Shown piece after piece: positions 52,212-62,323 of a stretch of 64,000 nt of DNA (positions are counted from its first letter, which is position 1; every line of letters begins with the position of its first letter). Made by a program: the position numbers and the translations under genes. This DNA comes from Winogradskyella sp. Lineage in GTDB: Bacteria; Bacteroidota; Bacteroidia; Flavobacteriales; Flavobacteriaceae. The DNA is taken from contig NZ_JABDQL010000024.1 of assembly GCF_013042245.1 (NCBI RefSeq), forward strand, positions 1-64,000, in the 5' to 3' direction. The notes below the pieces were generated by a model. It did not search any database and was not told the DNA's origin. It worked only from the letters and a program-made list of their open reading frames with translations.

Positions 52212-52934
52212 TTATTTTTTGTATACGATTACTGTCTCATCAAAATAGCCAAATAAAGAATCCTGTTTATAATTCACAATCTCAGTATAAAAACCAACAG
52301 GTTTTAATTTTGAATTTAAACCTTCTATCGAATAAATACCAACATGATCATCTTGACCAAAATGTTCAAGCCTATCTTTAGGCTTTTTAATCGTATAATC
52401 TTCGTAAATATCAGTTTCCTTAAAAGGTGTTTGTATATAACAAATACCATATTTTTTAGTACCCGATACAATTCTCGCATGGCTTTGATATCATCTTCTA
52501 TATGTTCAAGAATATGAAAGCAAAGAACAATACCAAATTTGTTATTATCTTAGCTAATATTTGTGATATCAAACTTATAGTTTGCTAAAAAAGCATCAGT
52601 AAAATCTGTGCTGTAATAATCAATAGCATTATTTAGGTTTAATTTTCTGTATATGCCTCTTGAGGGAGAAAAGTATAAGATGGTTTCTCTAAATAAATTA
52701 TTTTTAGATAACTTATCATAAAGTCTTCTTGTTCTTGAAAGACCTCCGCAAAAGGGTAAAATAAATCTGTATTCTCATAATTTATAAATGAGCTTAATTT
52801 ATTATTACAAATGGAACACTGACTAGATTTACCTTTGTAAAAAAGTCTAAAAGTGTACCTGAAAATGAATTCGTATTTATGAAGAACTTTATTTGCAACA
52901 ATCTTCTGTAATAGAGCCTTAAAGATTTATACAT
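52212..52934 (-). pseudogene. Class I SAM methyltransferase gene with several lesions
   Basis: The minus strand from about 52934 reads KALLQKIVANKVLHKYEF and SSQCSICNNKLSSF (a zinc-ribbon-like start), then, after a one-base loss near 52751-52762, PFCGGLSRTRRLYDKLS and SPSRGIYRKLNLNNAIDYYS. An in-frame TAA is at 52550-52552, just before KFGIVLCFHILEHIEDDIKA, the post-motif-I methyltransferase signature. A second shift near the T-run at 52451-52457 leads to GICYIQTPFKETDIYEDY and ends at 52212. At least three lesions make it non-functional. The glycosyltransferase next door suggests a former surface-polysaccharide gene group. Confidence 0.82.
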
Positions 52935-52936
52935 TA

Positions 52937-53620
52937 TTATGATTTACGCTGCACAACCTCAAACACCTTATTTTCATCACACTTAAACGTCTTACTTGGA
53001 TATTTAAGAAGTAAAGCATAATCATGAGTAGCCATTAAAATGGTATTTCCATTTTTATTAATGTCTTGTAAAACTTCCATGACTTCAATACTGGTTTGCG
53101 GATCTAGATTCCCAGTAGGTTCATCAGCTAAAATTAGCTCCGGTTCGTTAAGTAAAGCACGAGCTATAGCAATTCTTTGTTGCTCACCACCAGATAGTTC
53201 ATGAGGGAATTTAAAACCTTTATTACCCATGCCAACTTTGTCCAAAACCATAGAAATACGTTCGCTAATTTTAGTTTTTTCTTTCCAACTGGTAGCTTTT
53301 AAAACAAATTCTAGATTACCGTTTATGGTTCGGTCTGGTAATAGTTTAAAATCCTGAAATACTATACCCAATTTTCGTCTTAAAAACGGAATATCTTTTT
53401 CTTTTAAGCCATTGAGTTCAAAATCTACAATATAACCCTCGCCTTCAGTCAATTCCAAATCGCCATAAAGGGTTTTCATGAAACTACTTTTTCCACTTCC
53501 TGTTTTTCCAATAAGATAAACAAAATCACCGCGTTGTAATTCTACATTAACATCACTAAGCACAAGGTTACTGGCTTGGTATATATTTGCGTTTTTAAAT
53601 TGTAAAACGGTATCAGACAT
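52937..53620 (-). CDS. ftsE: Cell division ABC ATPase FtsE
   Basis: A 227-residue ATPase. Walker A GKTGSGKS is at 38-45, the signature is ELSGGEQQRIAIARAL, and Walker B LILADEPTGNLDP. YLIGKTGSGKSSFMKTLYGD and FQDFKLLPDRTI are typical of FtsE. With FtsX (not in this window) it activates septal peptidoglycan hydrolases. It ends right beside the methyltransferase pseudogene and is otherwise isolated. Confidence 0.92.
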   Translation of the reverse strand: MSDTVLQFKNANIYQASNLVLSDVNVELQRGDFVYLIGKTGSGKSSFMKTLYGDLELTEGEGYIVDFELNGLKEKDIPFLRRKLGIVFQDFKLLPDRTINGNLEFVLKATSWKEKTKISERISMVLDKVGMGNKGFKFPHELSGGEQQRIAIARALLNEPELILADEPTGNLDPQTSIEVMEVLQDINKNGNTILMATHDYALLLKYPSKTFKCDENKVFEVVQRKS

Positions 53621-53864
53621 AGGCTTTATTTGGTGTAAAAAATGTTAATGGGTATAAAAGTATTGTAAAAAATTCAATTTATTGATTTTAAAACTGGTAT
53701 AATAATTGGCAGTGTAATAACATCGTTTTAATTAAAAACGTTGTATAGTTTTTCAATAATAAGAAACTTTGTTTAATAACTTGGTTTATAATTATCATTA
53801 ATTTTCTGCGTTACCATTTAGGTATTGACTTACTTTTATCATCATAATTTCAAACCAAAAAACA

Positions 53865-56800
53865 ATGCAAATGACGCTACTAAAAAAACAATTTCTTGGC
53901 ATTTGTCTATTGCTAACATCTCTTCTTTTTGCACAAGAAACAGCTATTTATACAAGTCAGTTTAAAGATTATCAGAAGGCACTGACGCTATATAATAACA
54001 AGCAGTATAAAGTAGCTCAGTCTTTATTTGACGACATTAAATACGAAACTAATGATGAGGTTTTGAAATCTGATTGCAGTTACTACATCGCCAATTGTGC
54101 AGTACGTCTCAATCAAAAAAATGCAGATGATTTAATTGAGGATTTTGTTGAAGAATATCCAACAAGTACTAAAAAAAACACTGCATTTTTAGATGTAGCA
54201 GAGTATTATTTTGAAAATTCTGATTACGCCTACGCTAGGAAATGGTATGGTAAGGTTGATGATATGAGTATTGCACGTGCTGAGTTAGATAAATTCAATT
54301 TTAATTATGGATACAGTTTATACAAAACAAGAAACAAAAATGGAGCAGAAAAGTATTTAAATCGTGTAAAAGATAATAGTGAATATGCCTCTCAAGCTAA
54401 ATATTATTTAGGATTTATGGCTTATGAAGGTGATGATTACAACTCTGCAAACGAATATTTTGATGCCGTATCTGATAACCAAAAGTATAAGGAGAAGCTT
54501 AATTATTATCAAGCAGATTTAAATTTTAAACTCGGAAAGTTTGAAAAAGCTATTAAACTCGCAGAAGCACAATTACCAAAAAGCAATGCCGAAGAAACTT
54601 CAGAACTATCGAAGATTATAGGAGAAAGCTACTTTAATCTCGAAAAATATGCTGAAGCCTTACCTTACCTTAAAGCTTACAAAGGTAAAGATGGCAAATT
54701 GAATAATACAGATTTTTATCAGCTCGGATATACCTATTACAAACAAAACGATTTTGAAAATGCTATTTCAGAATTTAATAAAATAATCGACGGAAATAAT
54801 TCTGTTGCACAAAATGCGTATTACCATTTAGGTGAAAGTTATATCAATTTAGATAAAAAGCCTGAGGCGCTCAATGCATTTAGAAATGCATCGCAAATGT
54901 CTTTTGATAACAAAATAAAAGAAGATGCTTGGTTAAACTATGCCAAATTGAGTTACGAGATTGGTAATCCGTACCAATCAGTTCCGCAAGTATTGTCGAG
55001 TTATTTAGAAACCTATCCAAAAACACCATATAAAGAGGAAATTGAAGATTTATTGATTGACTCTTATATCACATCAAAAAATTATAAAGAAGCGCTACTA
55101 TTACTTGAAGATAAAAATAGTTTTGAGAATAAATTAGCCTACCAAAAAGTAGCATTTTATCGCGGAATAGAATTATATAATGAAGACCAATATGCCGAAG
55201 CTTTAGAGATGTTTAATAACTCTTTAAAGCAGCCGAGAGATGAAGAGTTTGTAGCTAGAGCTACATTTTGGAAGGCAGAAACAGATTATAATCTGACCAA
55301 TTATAACGATGCTTTAATTGGTTTTAAGCAGTTTAAGCAAGATGCAGCTTCAGATTTAAGTGAGGCCAAAAATCTAGATTATAATTTGGCATATACTTAC
55401 TTTAAACTCAAAGATTACAAGCAGTCCTTTACTTATTTTCAAAATTTTATTTCTAAAAATTCAGATGATAAACTTAGAGCAAACGATGCCTATCTCAGAT
55501 TAGGTGATGGTTATTTTGTTTCTAGTGATTATGCGAATGCGATTTCGGCTTACGAAAAGGCAATTGACATTAATGAGATTGAGTCGGACTATGCTGCTTT
55601 TCAGAAAGCAATGAGCCACGGATATATGGGGAAATCTTCTAAGAAGAATGAAGGATTAGAAAAGTTTATTAGAGGTTTTCTAAAATCAGGATTAAGAGAC
55701 GATGCTATTTATGAGTTGGCAAATTCTTATATAAAAGCCAATGATATTAGTAGAGCAATGAGATTGTATGAGCAGTTAAATAAAGAATATCCTCAGAGTG
55801 CATTCATTTCAAAATCTCTATTGCGTCAAGGTTTAGTACATTATAATGCTGACCAAAACGAAGCGGCTTTGAGTAAATTCAAAAAAGTAGCTAATGACTT
55901 TGCAGGTTCTCAAGAAGCTGTGCAAGCAGTATCTACAGCACGTTTAATCTATATTGATTTAGGTCGTGTAGATGAATACGCACGTTGGATAAAAACCCTA
56001 GATTATCTCGAAGTCACTGATGCAGAATTAGACAATACAACCTATCTCGCAGCAGAAAAGCAGTATTTAGATAGCAATACAGATGAAGCTATTAAGCAGT
56101 TTAACAAATATCTAAATGCATTTCCAAGTGGAATTCATGCAGTAAAGTCTCACTTTTATTTGGCACAATTGTATTACAAAAAAGAATTATTTGGTAATGC
56201 AAAACCAAATTACGAAGCTGTCGTTAATGCTGCAAAGAACGAATACACAGAACAAGCTATGGTAAAGCTTTGTGAAATTTATTTGAACGATTCAGACTGG
56301 GACAATGCTAAATCTGTGTTATTACGTTTAGAAAATGAAGCGGATTATCCTCAAAATATAATATATGCCGAGTCTAATTTGATGAATGCCTATTATCAAA
56401 CTGAGGATTTTAATGAGGCTGAAACTTATGCTGAAAAAGTATTAGCGAATTTAAATTTAGATAACAAAATCAAAAACGATGTACAACTTATTATTGCGCG
56501 ATCTGCCTGGAAAACTGGTAATGAAGAAAAGGCAAAATCTGCTTATACAATTGTAGAAAAATCAGCGAGTGGTAGTGTTGCTGCAGAGGCTTTATATTAT
56601 AATGCGTATTTCAAAAATAAAGAAGGTATATATGAGGCTTCTAATATTGTAATCCAAAAATTAGCTAAAGATTATAGCAGCTATAAACTCTATTCGGCAA
56701 AAGGCTTGGTGGTTATGGCTAAAAATTATGATGCACTAGGTGATGCTTTTCAAGCAACTTATATTTTAGAAAGTGTAATTTCTAGCTTTCCAGAATTTGA

Positions 56801-56891
56801 AGATGTAGTAGCAGAAGCTAAATCCGAATTGGAAAGAGTAAAATCAGAAGAAGCAAAAACAAATTCATCAATTAAATCAGGAGATAATTAA
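53865..56891 (+). CDS. Large TPR-repeat exported protein
   Basis: A 1008-residue protein with a signal peptide (about 1-24) and essentially continuous TPR units: for example NKQYKVAQSLFDDIKYETND, YTYYKQNDFENAISEFNKII, RLGDGYFVSSDYANAISAYE and YAEKVLANLNLDNKIKNDVQ. Such scaffolds bind partner proteins; in Bacteroidota they are often linked with outer-membrane or secretion assemblies. It is followed after 46 nt by an outer-membrane barrel gene, implying a joint function. No enzymatic motif is seen. ATG 53871 is an alternative start. Confidence 0.85.
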   Translation: MQMTLLKKQFLGICLLLTSLLFAQETAIYTSQFKDYQKALTLYNNKQYKVAQSLFDDIKYETNDEVLKSDCSYYIANCAVRLNQKNADDLIEDFVEEYPTSTKKNTAFLDVAEYYFENSDYAYARKWYGKVDDMSIARAELDKFNFNYGYSLYKTRNKNGAEKYLNRVKDNSEYASQAKYYLGFMAYEGDDYNSANEYFDAVSDNQKYKEKLNYYQADLNFKLGKFEKAIKLAEAQLPKSNAEETSELSKIIGESYFNLEKYAEALPYLKAYKGKDGKLNNTDFYQLGYTYYKQNDFENAISEFNKIIDGNNSVAQNAYYHLGESYINLDKKPEALNAFRNASQMSFDNKIKEDAWLNYAKLSYEIGNPYQSVPQVLSSYLETYPKTPYKEEIEDLLIDSYITSKNYKEALLLLEDKNSFENKLAYQKVAFYRGIELYNEDQYAEALEMFNNSLKQPRDEEFVARATFWKAETDYNLTNYNDALIGFKQFKQDAASDLSEAKNLDYNLAYTYFKLKDYKQSFTYFQNFISKNSDDKLRANDAYLRLGDGYFVSSDYANAISAYEKAIDINEIESDYAAFQKAMSHGYMGKSSKKNEGLEKFIRGFLKSGLRDDAIYELANSYIKANDISRAMRLYEQLNKEYPQSAFISKSLLRQGLVHYNADQNEAALSKFKKVANDFAGSQEAVQAVSTARLIYIDLGRVDEYARWIKTLDYLEVTDAELDNTTYLAAEKQYLDSNTDEAIKQFNKYLNAFPSGIHAVKSHFYLAQLYYKKELFGNAKPNYEAVVNAAKNEYTEQAMVKLCEIYLNDSDWDNAKSVLLRLENEADYPQNIIYAESNLMNAYYQTEDFNEAETYAEKVLANLNLDNKIKNDVQLIIARSAWKTGNEEKAKSAYTIVEKSASGSVAAEALYYNAYFKNKEGIYEASNIVIQKLAKDYSSYKLYSAKGLVVMAKNYDALGDAFQATYILESVISSFPEFEDVVAEAKSELERVKSEEAKTNSSIKSGDN

Positions 56892-56937
56892 GCTCAAAAG
56901 AATTGAATTAATTATCATTTTAATCAAAACTAAATTC

Positions 56938-58662
56938 ATGAATATCAAATATAAAATAGCAGTTTTACTAATCACATTTGTTTCATTTTCTTTTGCGCAG
57001 GTAGGCACAAAAGATACTATCGATGACCAAACTGTTAATGTTATAAAGCCATATACACCTACAATTTCTGATGCTTTTAAGATAAAAGAGAGGCCGTCTT
57101 TGAAAGATGGTAATACCATCAATCAAAAAGAGGTTAAGTATAATATTTTTTCAATTCCAGTAGCATCTACATTTACGCCCGCTAAAGGAAAAGCGGCTAC
57201 TTTAGATAAAGCAAAACCTGTAAAGTTATATGATAATTATGCCTCATTAGGATTTGGAAGTTATACAACCATTATAGGAGAAGTTTACTTAAATCACGAG
57301 CTAAACTTTGGTGAGAATGTAGGTGGTTATTTTAGTCATCATTCCTCTCAAGGCGGCATAGAAGGTTTACTTTTAGATGATAATTTTTCAAAAACAGGAT
57401 TAAATGTTAATTACTCTCAGAAGCTCAATGACTTTTCATGGAAAATAGACTTAGGTGCTGATGTCATGGCATATAATTGGTATGGCTTACCACAAGAGTT
57501 TTTTGGGCAAACAGAAGCCAATACAATAGACTCACAAATAAGGTATAATAGTTTTTACGTTGGTGGTAAAATGGGTTTCGATAACTCTTTTATTAAAGAC
57601 GGAAGTGTACGGTTTAGAAGGTTTGGAGATAATAGAGATTCTGGAGAAAATCGTTTTGTAGCAAAGACATCTTTTGATGTACCGATTAGTGATCAAGTTA
57701 TAGAAACAGAATTCAGAGTAGATTATCTTGGAGGAAGTTTCGATAGAAACTACAACACAACTACAGGTTTAGATTATGGGAATATTAATATTAGTTTGGC
57801 ACCGTGTTATCAATTAAAACAAGATGATTTAACAGTTAATTTAGGAGTGCAATTAACGTACTTAAATGATACAGAGTTCAATGAAAATAAACTTTTAATT
57901 TACCCAAATATAGAGGCAAGCTATCGTTTGGTTAGTGATATTTTAATCGGTTATGCCGGGATTACAGGAGACTTAATACAGAATTCTTATCACGGTTTTG
58001 TAGAGGTAAATCCATTTGTGTCACCAACGTTATTGGTAACACCAACAGATCAACAGTATCATGGGTTTATAGGGTTAAAAGGGAAGATGTCTAATAATGT
58101 AAGTTATAATATCAAAGGAAATTATTTTGCTGAAGAAAACAAGGCTTTATTTAGAGCAAATAATGCGCAAACCTTTGCTGTAGAAGATTATCAGTTAGGC
58201 AACTCTTTTGGAGTTGTTTATGATAATGTGAAAACGTTTTCCGTAGGTGGCGAATTAAATATTGATGTTAATAGAAATTTTAAGCTAGCTATTAAAGGTG
58301 AGTATTTTAACTACAACACAGATGTAGAGTCTGAAGCTTGGAATTTGCCTAACGTACAAGGTTCTTTGTTTTTAGATTATCAAATATCTAGACAATGGTT
58401 TATGGGCGGAAGTCTATTCTTTACAGGAGAACGTAAAGATCAGTCTCTACTTCTTGGTACACTAATACCATCTAATCCGACCACAGTAACTTTAGATAGT
58501 TTCTTTGATGCTAATGCTCATTTAGGCTATAATGTTACGGACTACCTATCGGTTTGTGCAAAAGTGAATAATATTGCAAATCAAGATTACCAACGCTGGC
58601 AAAATTTCCCAGTTCAAGGTATTCAGTTTTTGGTTGGCGCGACCTATCAGTTTGATTTTTAA
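56938..58662 (+). CDS. Outer-membrane beta-barrel protein (TonB-receptor-like, no plug)
   Basis: A 574-residue exported barrel. After the signal peptide (MNIKYKIAVLLITFVSFSFAQ) comes a short extension (VNVIKPYTPTISDAFKIK), then alternating beta strands to the C-terminal FLVGATYQFDF, an aromatic-terminated strand as in outer-membrane proteins. The late NNIANQDYQRWQNFPVQGIQ region resembles TonB-dependent receptors, but there is no plug domain and no TonB box. A transport or assembly role paired with the upstream TPR protein is inferred. Confidence 0.83.
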   Translation: MNIKYKIAVLLITFVSFSFAQVGTKDTIDDQTVNVIKPYTPTISDAFKIKERPSLKDGNTINQKEVKYNIFSIPVASTFTPAKGKAATLDKAKPVKLYDNYASLGFGSYTTIIGEVYLNHELNFGENVGGYFSHHSSQGGIEGLLLDDNFSKTGLNVNYSQKLNDFSWKIDLGADVMAYNWYGLPQEFFGQTEANTIDSQIRYNSFYVGGKMGFDNSFIKDGSVRFRRFGDNRDSGENRFVAKTSFDVPISDQVIETEFRVDYLGGSFDRNYNTTTGLDYGNINISLAPCYQLKQDDLTVNLGVQLTYLNDTEFNENKLLIYPNIEASYRLVSDILIGYAGITGDLIQNSYHGFVEVNPFVSPTLLVTPTDQQYHGFIGLKGKMSNNVSYNIKGNYFAEENKALFRANNAQTFAVEDYQLGNSFGVVYDNVKTFSVGGELNIDVNRNFKLAIKGEYFNYNTDVESEAWNLPNVQGSLFLDYQISRQWFMGGSLFFTGERKDQSLLLGTLIPSNPTTVTLDSFFDANAHLGYNVTDYLSVCAKVNNIANQDYQRWQNFPVQGIQFLVGATYQFDF

Positions 58663-58673
58663 AAATTAAGACT

Positions 58674-59132
58674 ATGAGAACTCTTTTTACTTTATTCGTA
58701 TTCTGTTGCAATGTTACTTTTGCTAACGCACAGAAAACAAATCCAAATTACGATGCAGAACTTGCAAAAAAAGTAGGTGCCGACGATTACGGAATGAAAT
58801 CTTACATTTTTGTAATTCTTAAAACAGGAACTAATACATCTACTGACAAAGCTAAAGTAGATAAGGCTTTTTCAGGACACATGTCTAATATGAACACCAT
58901 GGTTGAGGCTGGTAAATTAGTCGTTGCTGGACCTATTGGAAAGAATGATAAAAATTACAGAGGTATTTTTATTTTAAATGAAAGTGATATTGAAAAAGCC
59001 AAGACACTATTGGCAACTGACCCAGCAATAAAAGCTAAGTTTTTAGACTACGATTTATTTCCATGGTATGGTTCTGCAGCACTATCAGAATATCTTGAAG
59101 CTTCAGATAAAGTTTGGAAAGTTGGGTTTTGA
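58674..59132 (+). CDS. Exported YciI-like protein
   Basis: A 152-residue protein: a signal peptide (about 1-19, ending ANAQ) and a YciI-type dimeric alpha/beta barrel domain, with AFSGHMSNMNTMVEAGKLVV (the conserved His/Asp region), AGPIGKNDKNYRGIFIL and AKTLLATDPAIKAKF. Most YciI-like proteins are cytoplasmic, so secretion is notable. The role is unknown. It follows the barrel gene by 11 nt and may share its transcript. Confidence 0.83.
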   Translation: MRTLFTLFVFCCNVTFANAQKTNPNYDAELAKKVGADDYGMKSYIFVILKTGTNTSTDKAKVDKAFSGHMSNMNTMVEAGKLVVAGPIGKNDKNYRGIFILNESDIEKAKTLLATDPAIKAKFLDYDLFPWYGSAALSEYLEASDKVWKVGF

Positions 59133-59150
59133 AATAGAAAAAATAAATAC

Positions 59151-59849
59151 CTAAAAGCCAATTCTAGCTAGATAGTCATAATGGTTACCATCAATAATCT
59201 TCTCGCATTGTAAACCAACAGTTTTACAAGCTAGTTTTAATGTTTCAAAATCAAGGTAAAGCCATTTTATTGGGTTTTCATTTTCACCTTTATAGCTGAG
59301 ATAATAATCCAATTCGCCATAATAGCCACTATTTATATCCATCCAAGTGCCACCATCTTCATCTATATACATATATTTAATGTCTGAGGAGTCAATGATG
59401 ATTTGTCCATCAGGATTTAAAATCGATTTTAAGTGCTTTAGATAATAAGAAACTTGAATCATTTCTTGAAAAATTCCAGTGCCATTCATTAGTAGAAGAA
59501 TAGTATTAAAAGTTTCAGTTTCTTCTAAAAGTGGTTTTAATTCTGCATGTATAACACCTCTTTTTTTTGCAACTTTAATTGCGCCTTTGGAGCTGTCAAT
59601 AGCTTTGACATTAAAGCCCTTGTCTTGAAGATATAAACTGTGACTTCCTGCGCCACAACCAACATCTAAAACTTTACCTTTACAAAGCTGTAATGCCTCT
59701 TGTTCTAGCTTTGGCATTTCAGAATACACTCTAAACAGGTAGGGCAGTGGTAAAACATCATCATCTGAAATATTTGTAGATGTTATAATATCTTCAGAAT
59801 AATTTCCGTTGAAATAATCTACTAAGGCATTGCCAAAAAGGTCTTTCAT
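59151..59849 (-). CDS. Class I SAM-dependent methyltransferase
   Basis: A 232-residue soluble methyltransferase. Motif I is VLDVGCGAGSHSLYL (about 65-80), followed by VKAIDSSKGAIKVAKKRG; the post-I region has TILLLMNGTGIFQEM. The substrate is not indicated by sequence or neighbours. It is divergent (53 nt) from the YkgJ-type gene. Confidence 0.88.
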   Translation of the reverse strand: MKDLFGNALVDYFNGNYSEDIITSTNISDDDVLPLPYLFRVYSEMPKLEQEALQLCKGKVLDVGCGAGSHSLYLQDKGFNVKAIDSSKGAIKVAKKRGVIHAELKPLLEETETFNTILLLMNGTGIFQEMIQVSYYLKHLKSILNPDGQIIIDSSDIKYMYIDEDGGTWMDINSGYYGELDYYLSYKGENENPIKWLYLDFETLKLACKTVGLQCEKIIDGNHYDYLARIGF

Positions 59850-59902
59850 AAACGTTCTATAATGTATTTGATTCAGCTTTCTTTAATTTGTAATTTAGCA
59901 TT

Positions 59903-60397
59903 ATGCAAGACCAAATCGATAAACTTCCAAAATTAGCCAAAGATAAGCATAAGGAAAACAAAATGTTTTTTACTAAGCTAAAGAAGAAGCCTCCCAAAAA
60001 GTTGGATTATATGATGCAAGAGTTTCACGAGGAAGAATTTCAACGTACAGATTGTCTAGAATGCGCTAATTGTTGCAAAACAACGGGTCCGCTTTTTACA
60101 GATAAAGATATTGTGAGAATTGCTAAACACTTTAAACTAAAACCACATCAATTTACGGAACAATTTTTGAAGCTAGATGAGGAAAATGATTATGTACTTC
60201 AGTTAGTTCCATGTGCGTTTTTAGGAGCAGATAACTATTGTTCTATTTATGAAGTGCGTCCTAAGGCATGCCGAGAGTTTCCGCATACAGATAGAAAGAA
60301 GTTTCAGCAAATTTCTAATCTAACACTAGAAAACGTAGCTATTTGTCCTGCAGCTTACAATATTGTTGAAGCCATGAAGCAACAGATAAAATTATAA
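59903..60397 (+). CDS. YkgJ-family cysteine-cluster protein
   Basis: A 164-residue protein with a zinc- or iron-binding Cys cluster of the CxxCxxCC type at C51, C54, C57 and C58 (DCLECANCCK). A second Cys group is in CAFLGADNYCSIYEVRPKAC, with EFPH nearby. The family may act in oxidative or metal-dependent protein modification; no substrate is established. It is followed after 2 nt by a hypothetical gene. Confidence 0.85.
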   Translation: MQDQIDKLPKLAKDKHKENKMFFTKLKKKPPKKLDYMMQEFHEEEFQRTDCLECANCCKTTGPLFTDKDIVRIAKHFKLKPHQFTEQFLKLDEENDYVLQLVPCAFLGADNYCSIYEVRPKACREFPHTDRKKFQQISNLTLENVAICPAAYNIVEAMKQQIKL

Positions 60398-60399
60398 CT

Positions 60400-61299
60400 A
60401 TGAAGAGATTCTTTTTTACAATTCTTATTGGTTTTACATTGTCTCTGCCATCACAAAATTGGATGGAGTCTATGAAGATAGCAACACGATTAGCTAGAGC
60501 AGAAAATAAGTTGGTTCTTATGGTTTGGCAAGAAGCCACTGAGTATCCTTTACCCATAGTGATTAAGGATAAAGCAACGGGCAAGGATGTTTTTTTGAGA
60601 AATCTTTTTGGCTCTCCAGAATTAACCCAACTACTTTGGACCTATTTTGTACCTGTAAAAGTAGATGAAATTTTTTATGAGGATATGTTACAGGAGATAG
60701 AAGGGAAGCGAAGTCGGAGTTATATAGATGATTTTAGTGACGATTCCTTAAAAATTATGGATGCCAATGGAAATATTATTGGGACTTCTGGGGCTCTCGT
60801 AGATTTGTTAAATCTTTCAAATTTTATAACAAAGTATAATCTTAATACATCTTACTTAAAGCAAGAATTAGTCAATTATTTTTATAATAAAGATTTTTAT
60901 TCTGCATTTTATTTGGGGGCAAAATACCTAGACTACAGCATTTTTGTCAATAAGTCTGTAAGGTCTGAAATACTGAAATTATCAGAAATCTATTTTAATG
61001 AAGCAGAAGAGTTTATTTTAAATGATGAGGACCTGAAAGACAAACCGGCTTTGAATCAACGTGTTTTATTAACTAAGTTGAAAAAAGATTTAATAAAAAA
61101 CAGACCAAAAAAGGTACTGAGACAGCTTAGAAAGATAGATGATGAAGATTTGAAGGAAACCAATCAATCATTAAAAGCATTTTTGTCTTACACAGCCTAT
61201 AAATTATTAGGGGAAACAGAAAAATTTGCTGCTTTAGAAAAAGATATTTCTTTATTAAATTTGAAACTTGCCCAGCAAATAGTAAATATCAAGAGATGA
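60400..61299 (+). CDS. Exported thioredoxin-fold-like protein without CxxC
   Basis: A 299-residue protein with a signal peptide (about 1-19, SLPSQNW). Residues 20-140 resemble a thioredoxin-like domain of the DUF255/Thioredoxin_7 kind (MKIATRLARAENKLVLMVWQ, FVPVKVDEIFYEDM, LKIMDANGNIIGTS), but the usual CxxC is absent, so it is not an oxidoreductase. The C-terminal half is helical. Function unknown. It overlaps the next gene by 4 nt, giving a three-gene operon with the YkgJ-like and sterol desaturase genes. Confidence 0.6.
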   Translation: MKRFFFTILIGFTLSLPSQNWMESMKIATRLARAENKLVLMVWQEATEYPLPIVIKDKATGKDVFLRNLFGSPELTQLLWTYFVPVKVDEIFYEDMLQEIEGKRSRSYIDDFSDDSLKIMDANGNIIGTSGALVDLLNLSNFITKYNLNTSYLKQELVNYFYNKDFYSAFYLGAKYLDYSIFVNKSVRSEILKLSEIYFNEAEEFILNDEDLKDKPALNQRVLLTKLKKDLIKNRPKKVLRQLRKIDDEDLKETNQSLKAFLSYTAYKLLGETEKFAALEKDISLLNLKLAQQIVNIKR

Positions 61300-62138
61300 T
61301 TATGGAGACACTTTACAATTATTTTGAAACGATACCTTCTTCGCATAGAAGTATACTATTAGTGTCAGGTATTATTTTGTTTTGGTTACTAGAAGGAGCA
61401 GTGCCGTTATTTAAATTCAACTATAAAAAATGGCGACATGCGGTACCAAATTTCTTTTTTACACTAACCACTATTATTATAAATTTCGGATTAGCCTTTA
61501 TACTGCTTTGGTCAGCAGATTGGGTAAAAGCAAGTAATTTTGGTATTATAAATTGGTTGCCAGAAATACCGCTTTGGAGTTATATTCTTATAGGTGTATT
61601 ATTATTAGACTTCTTTGGGGCTTATCTCGCCCATTTTGTTGAGCATAAAATAAAACCATTATGGATGGTGCATTTGGTGCACCATACAGACCACAAAGTA
61701 GATACAACGACAGCCAATCGTCATCATCCTATAGAAAGCCTGATTAGATTTTCGTTTACACTCTTAGGGATTTTTGTTGTTGGTACGCCAATAGCTATCG
61801 TTATGCTTTATCAAGCCATATCACTAATTTTTACTCAGTTTACACATGCCAATATAAAATTGCCAAAAGTTATAGATAAAGCCATTAGTTACGTTCTTAT
61901 TTCACCCGATATGCATAAGATTCATCATCATTATAGATTACCTTATACAGATTCTAATTATGGGAATATATTTTCGATTTGGGATAGAATCTTTGGAACA
62001 TATATGTATATGGAGCGCGAAAAATTAGTCTATGGTGTTGATGTCTTTCCTGATGAGCTTAAGAATAGTCGTATACCAGAATTATTAAAACAGCCCTTTC
62101 AACCTTACGAGAAGCCTACACTTTCTGCCGATAAGTAA
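61296..62138 (+). CDS. Sterol desaturase/fatty acid hydroxylase-family membrane enzyme
   Basis: A 280-residue membrane di-iron enzyme of the FA hydroxylase superfamily with about five helices. The histidine boxes are HFVEHK, HLVHHTDH, NRHHP and HKIHHHYR, with the family tail YGNIFSIWDRIFGTY. It hydroxylates or desaturates a lipid; bacteria usually lack sterols, so the substrate is probably a carotenoid, hopanoid or fatty acid. Start is ATG 61296 overlapping the upstream stop; ATG 61302 is possible. No terminator is visible after it. Confidence 0.9.
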   Translation: MIMETLYNYFETIPSSHRSILLVSGIILFWLLEGAVPLFKFNYKKWRHAVPNFFFTLTTIIINFGLAFILLWSADWVKASNFGIINWLPEIPLWSYILIGVLLLDFFGAYLAHFVEHKIKPLWMVHLVHHTDHKVDTTTANRHHPIESLIRFSFTLLGIFVVGTPIAIVMLYQAISLIFTQFTHANIKLPKVIDKAISYVLISPDMHKIHHHYRLPYTDSNYGNIFSIWDRIFGTYMYMEREKLVYGVDVFPDELKNSRIPELLKQPFQPYEKPTLSADK

Positions 62139-62323
62139 GTAAAATTATTTTTTAGATTAATACTCATTATAAAGTACTGATATTCAAATTCTTAAATTTT
62201 AAAGCTGATATAAACTATTGTTAAACTAAAATTGAGACCATCTATAATCTCTTAAAACTCGTAGATTGAGCATGATTAATTAATTTCTGTTAAGATAAAC
62301 TTTCGGTTTAACTTAGTAGAGAT

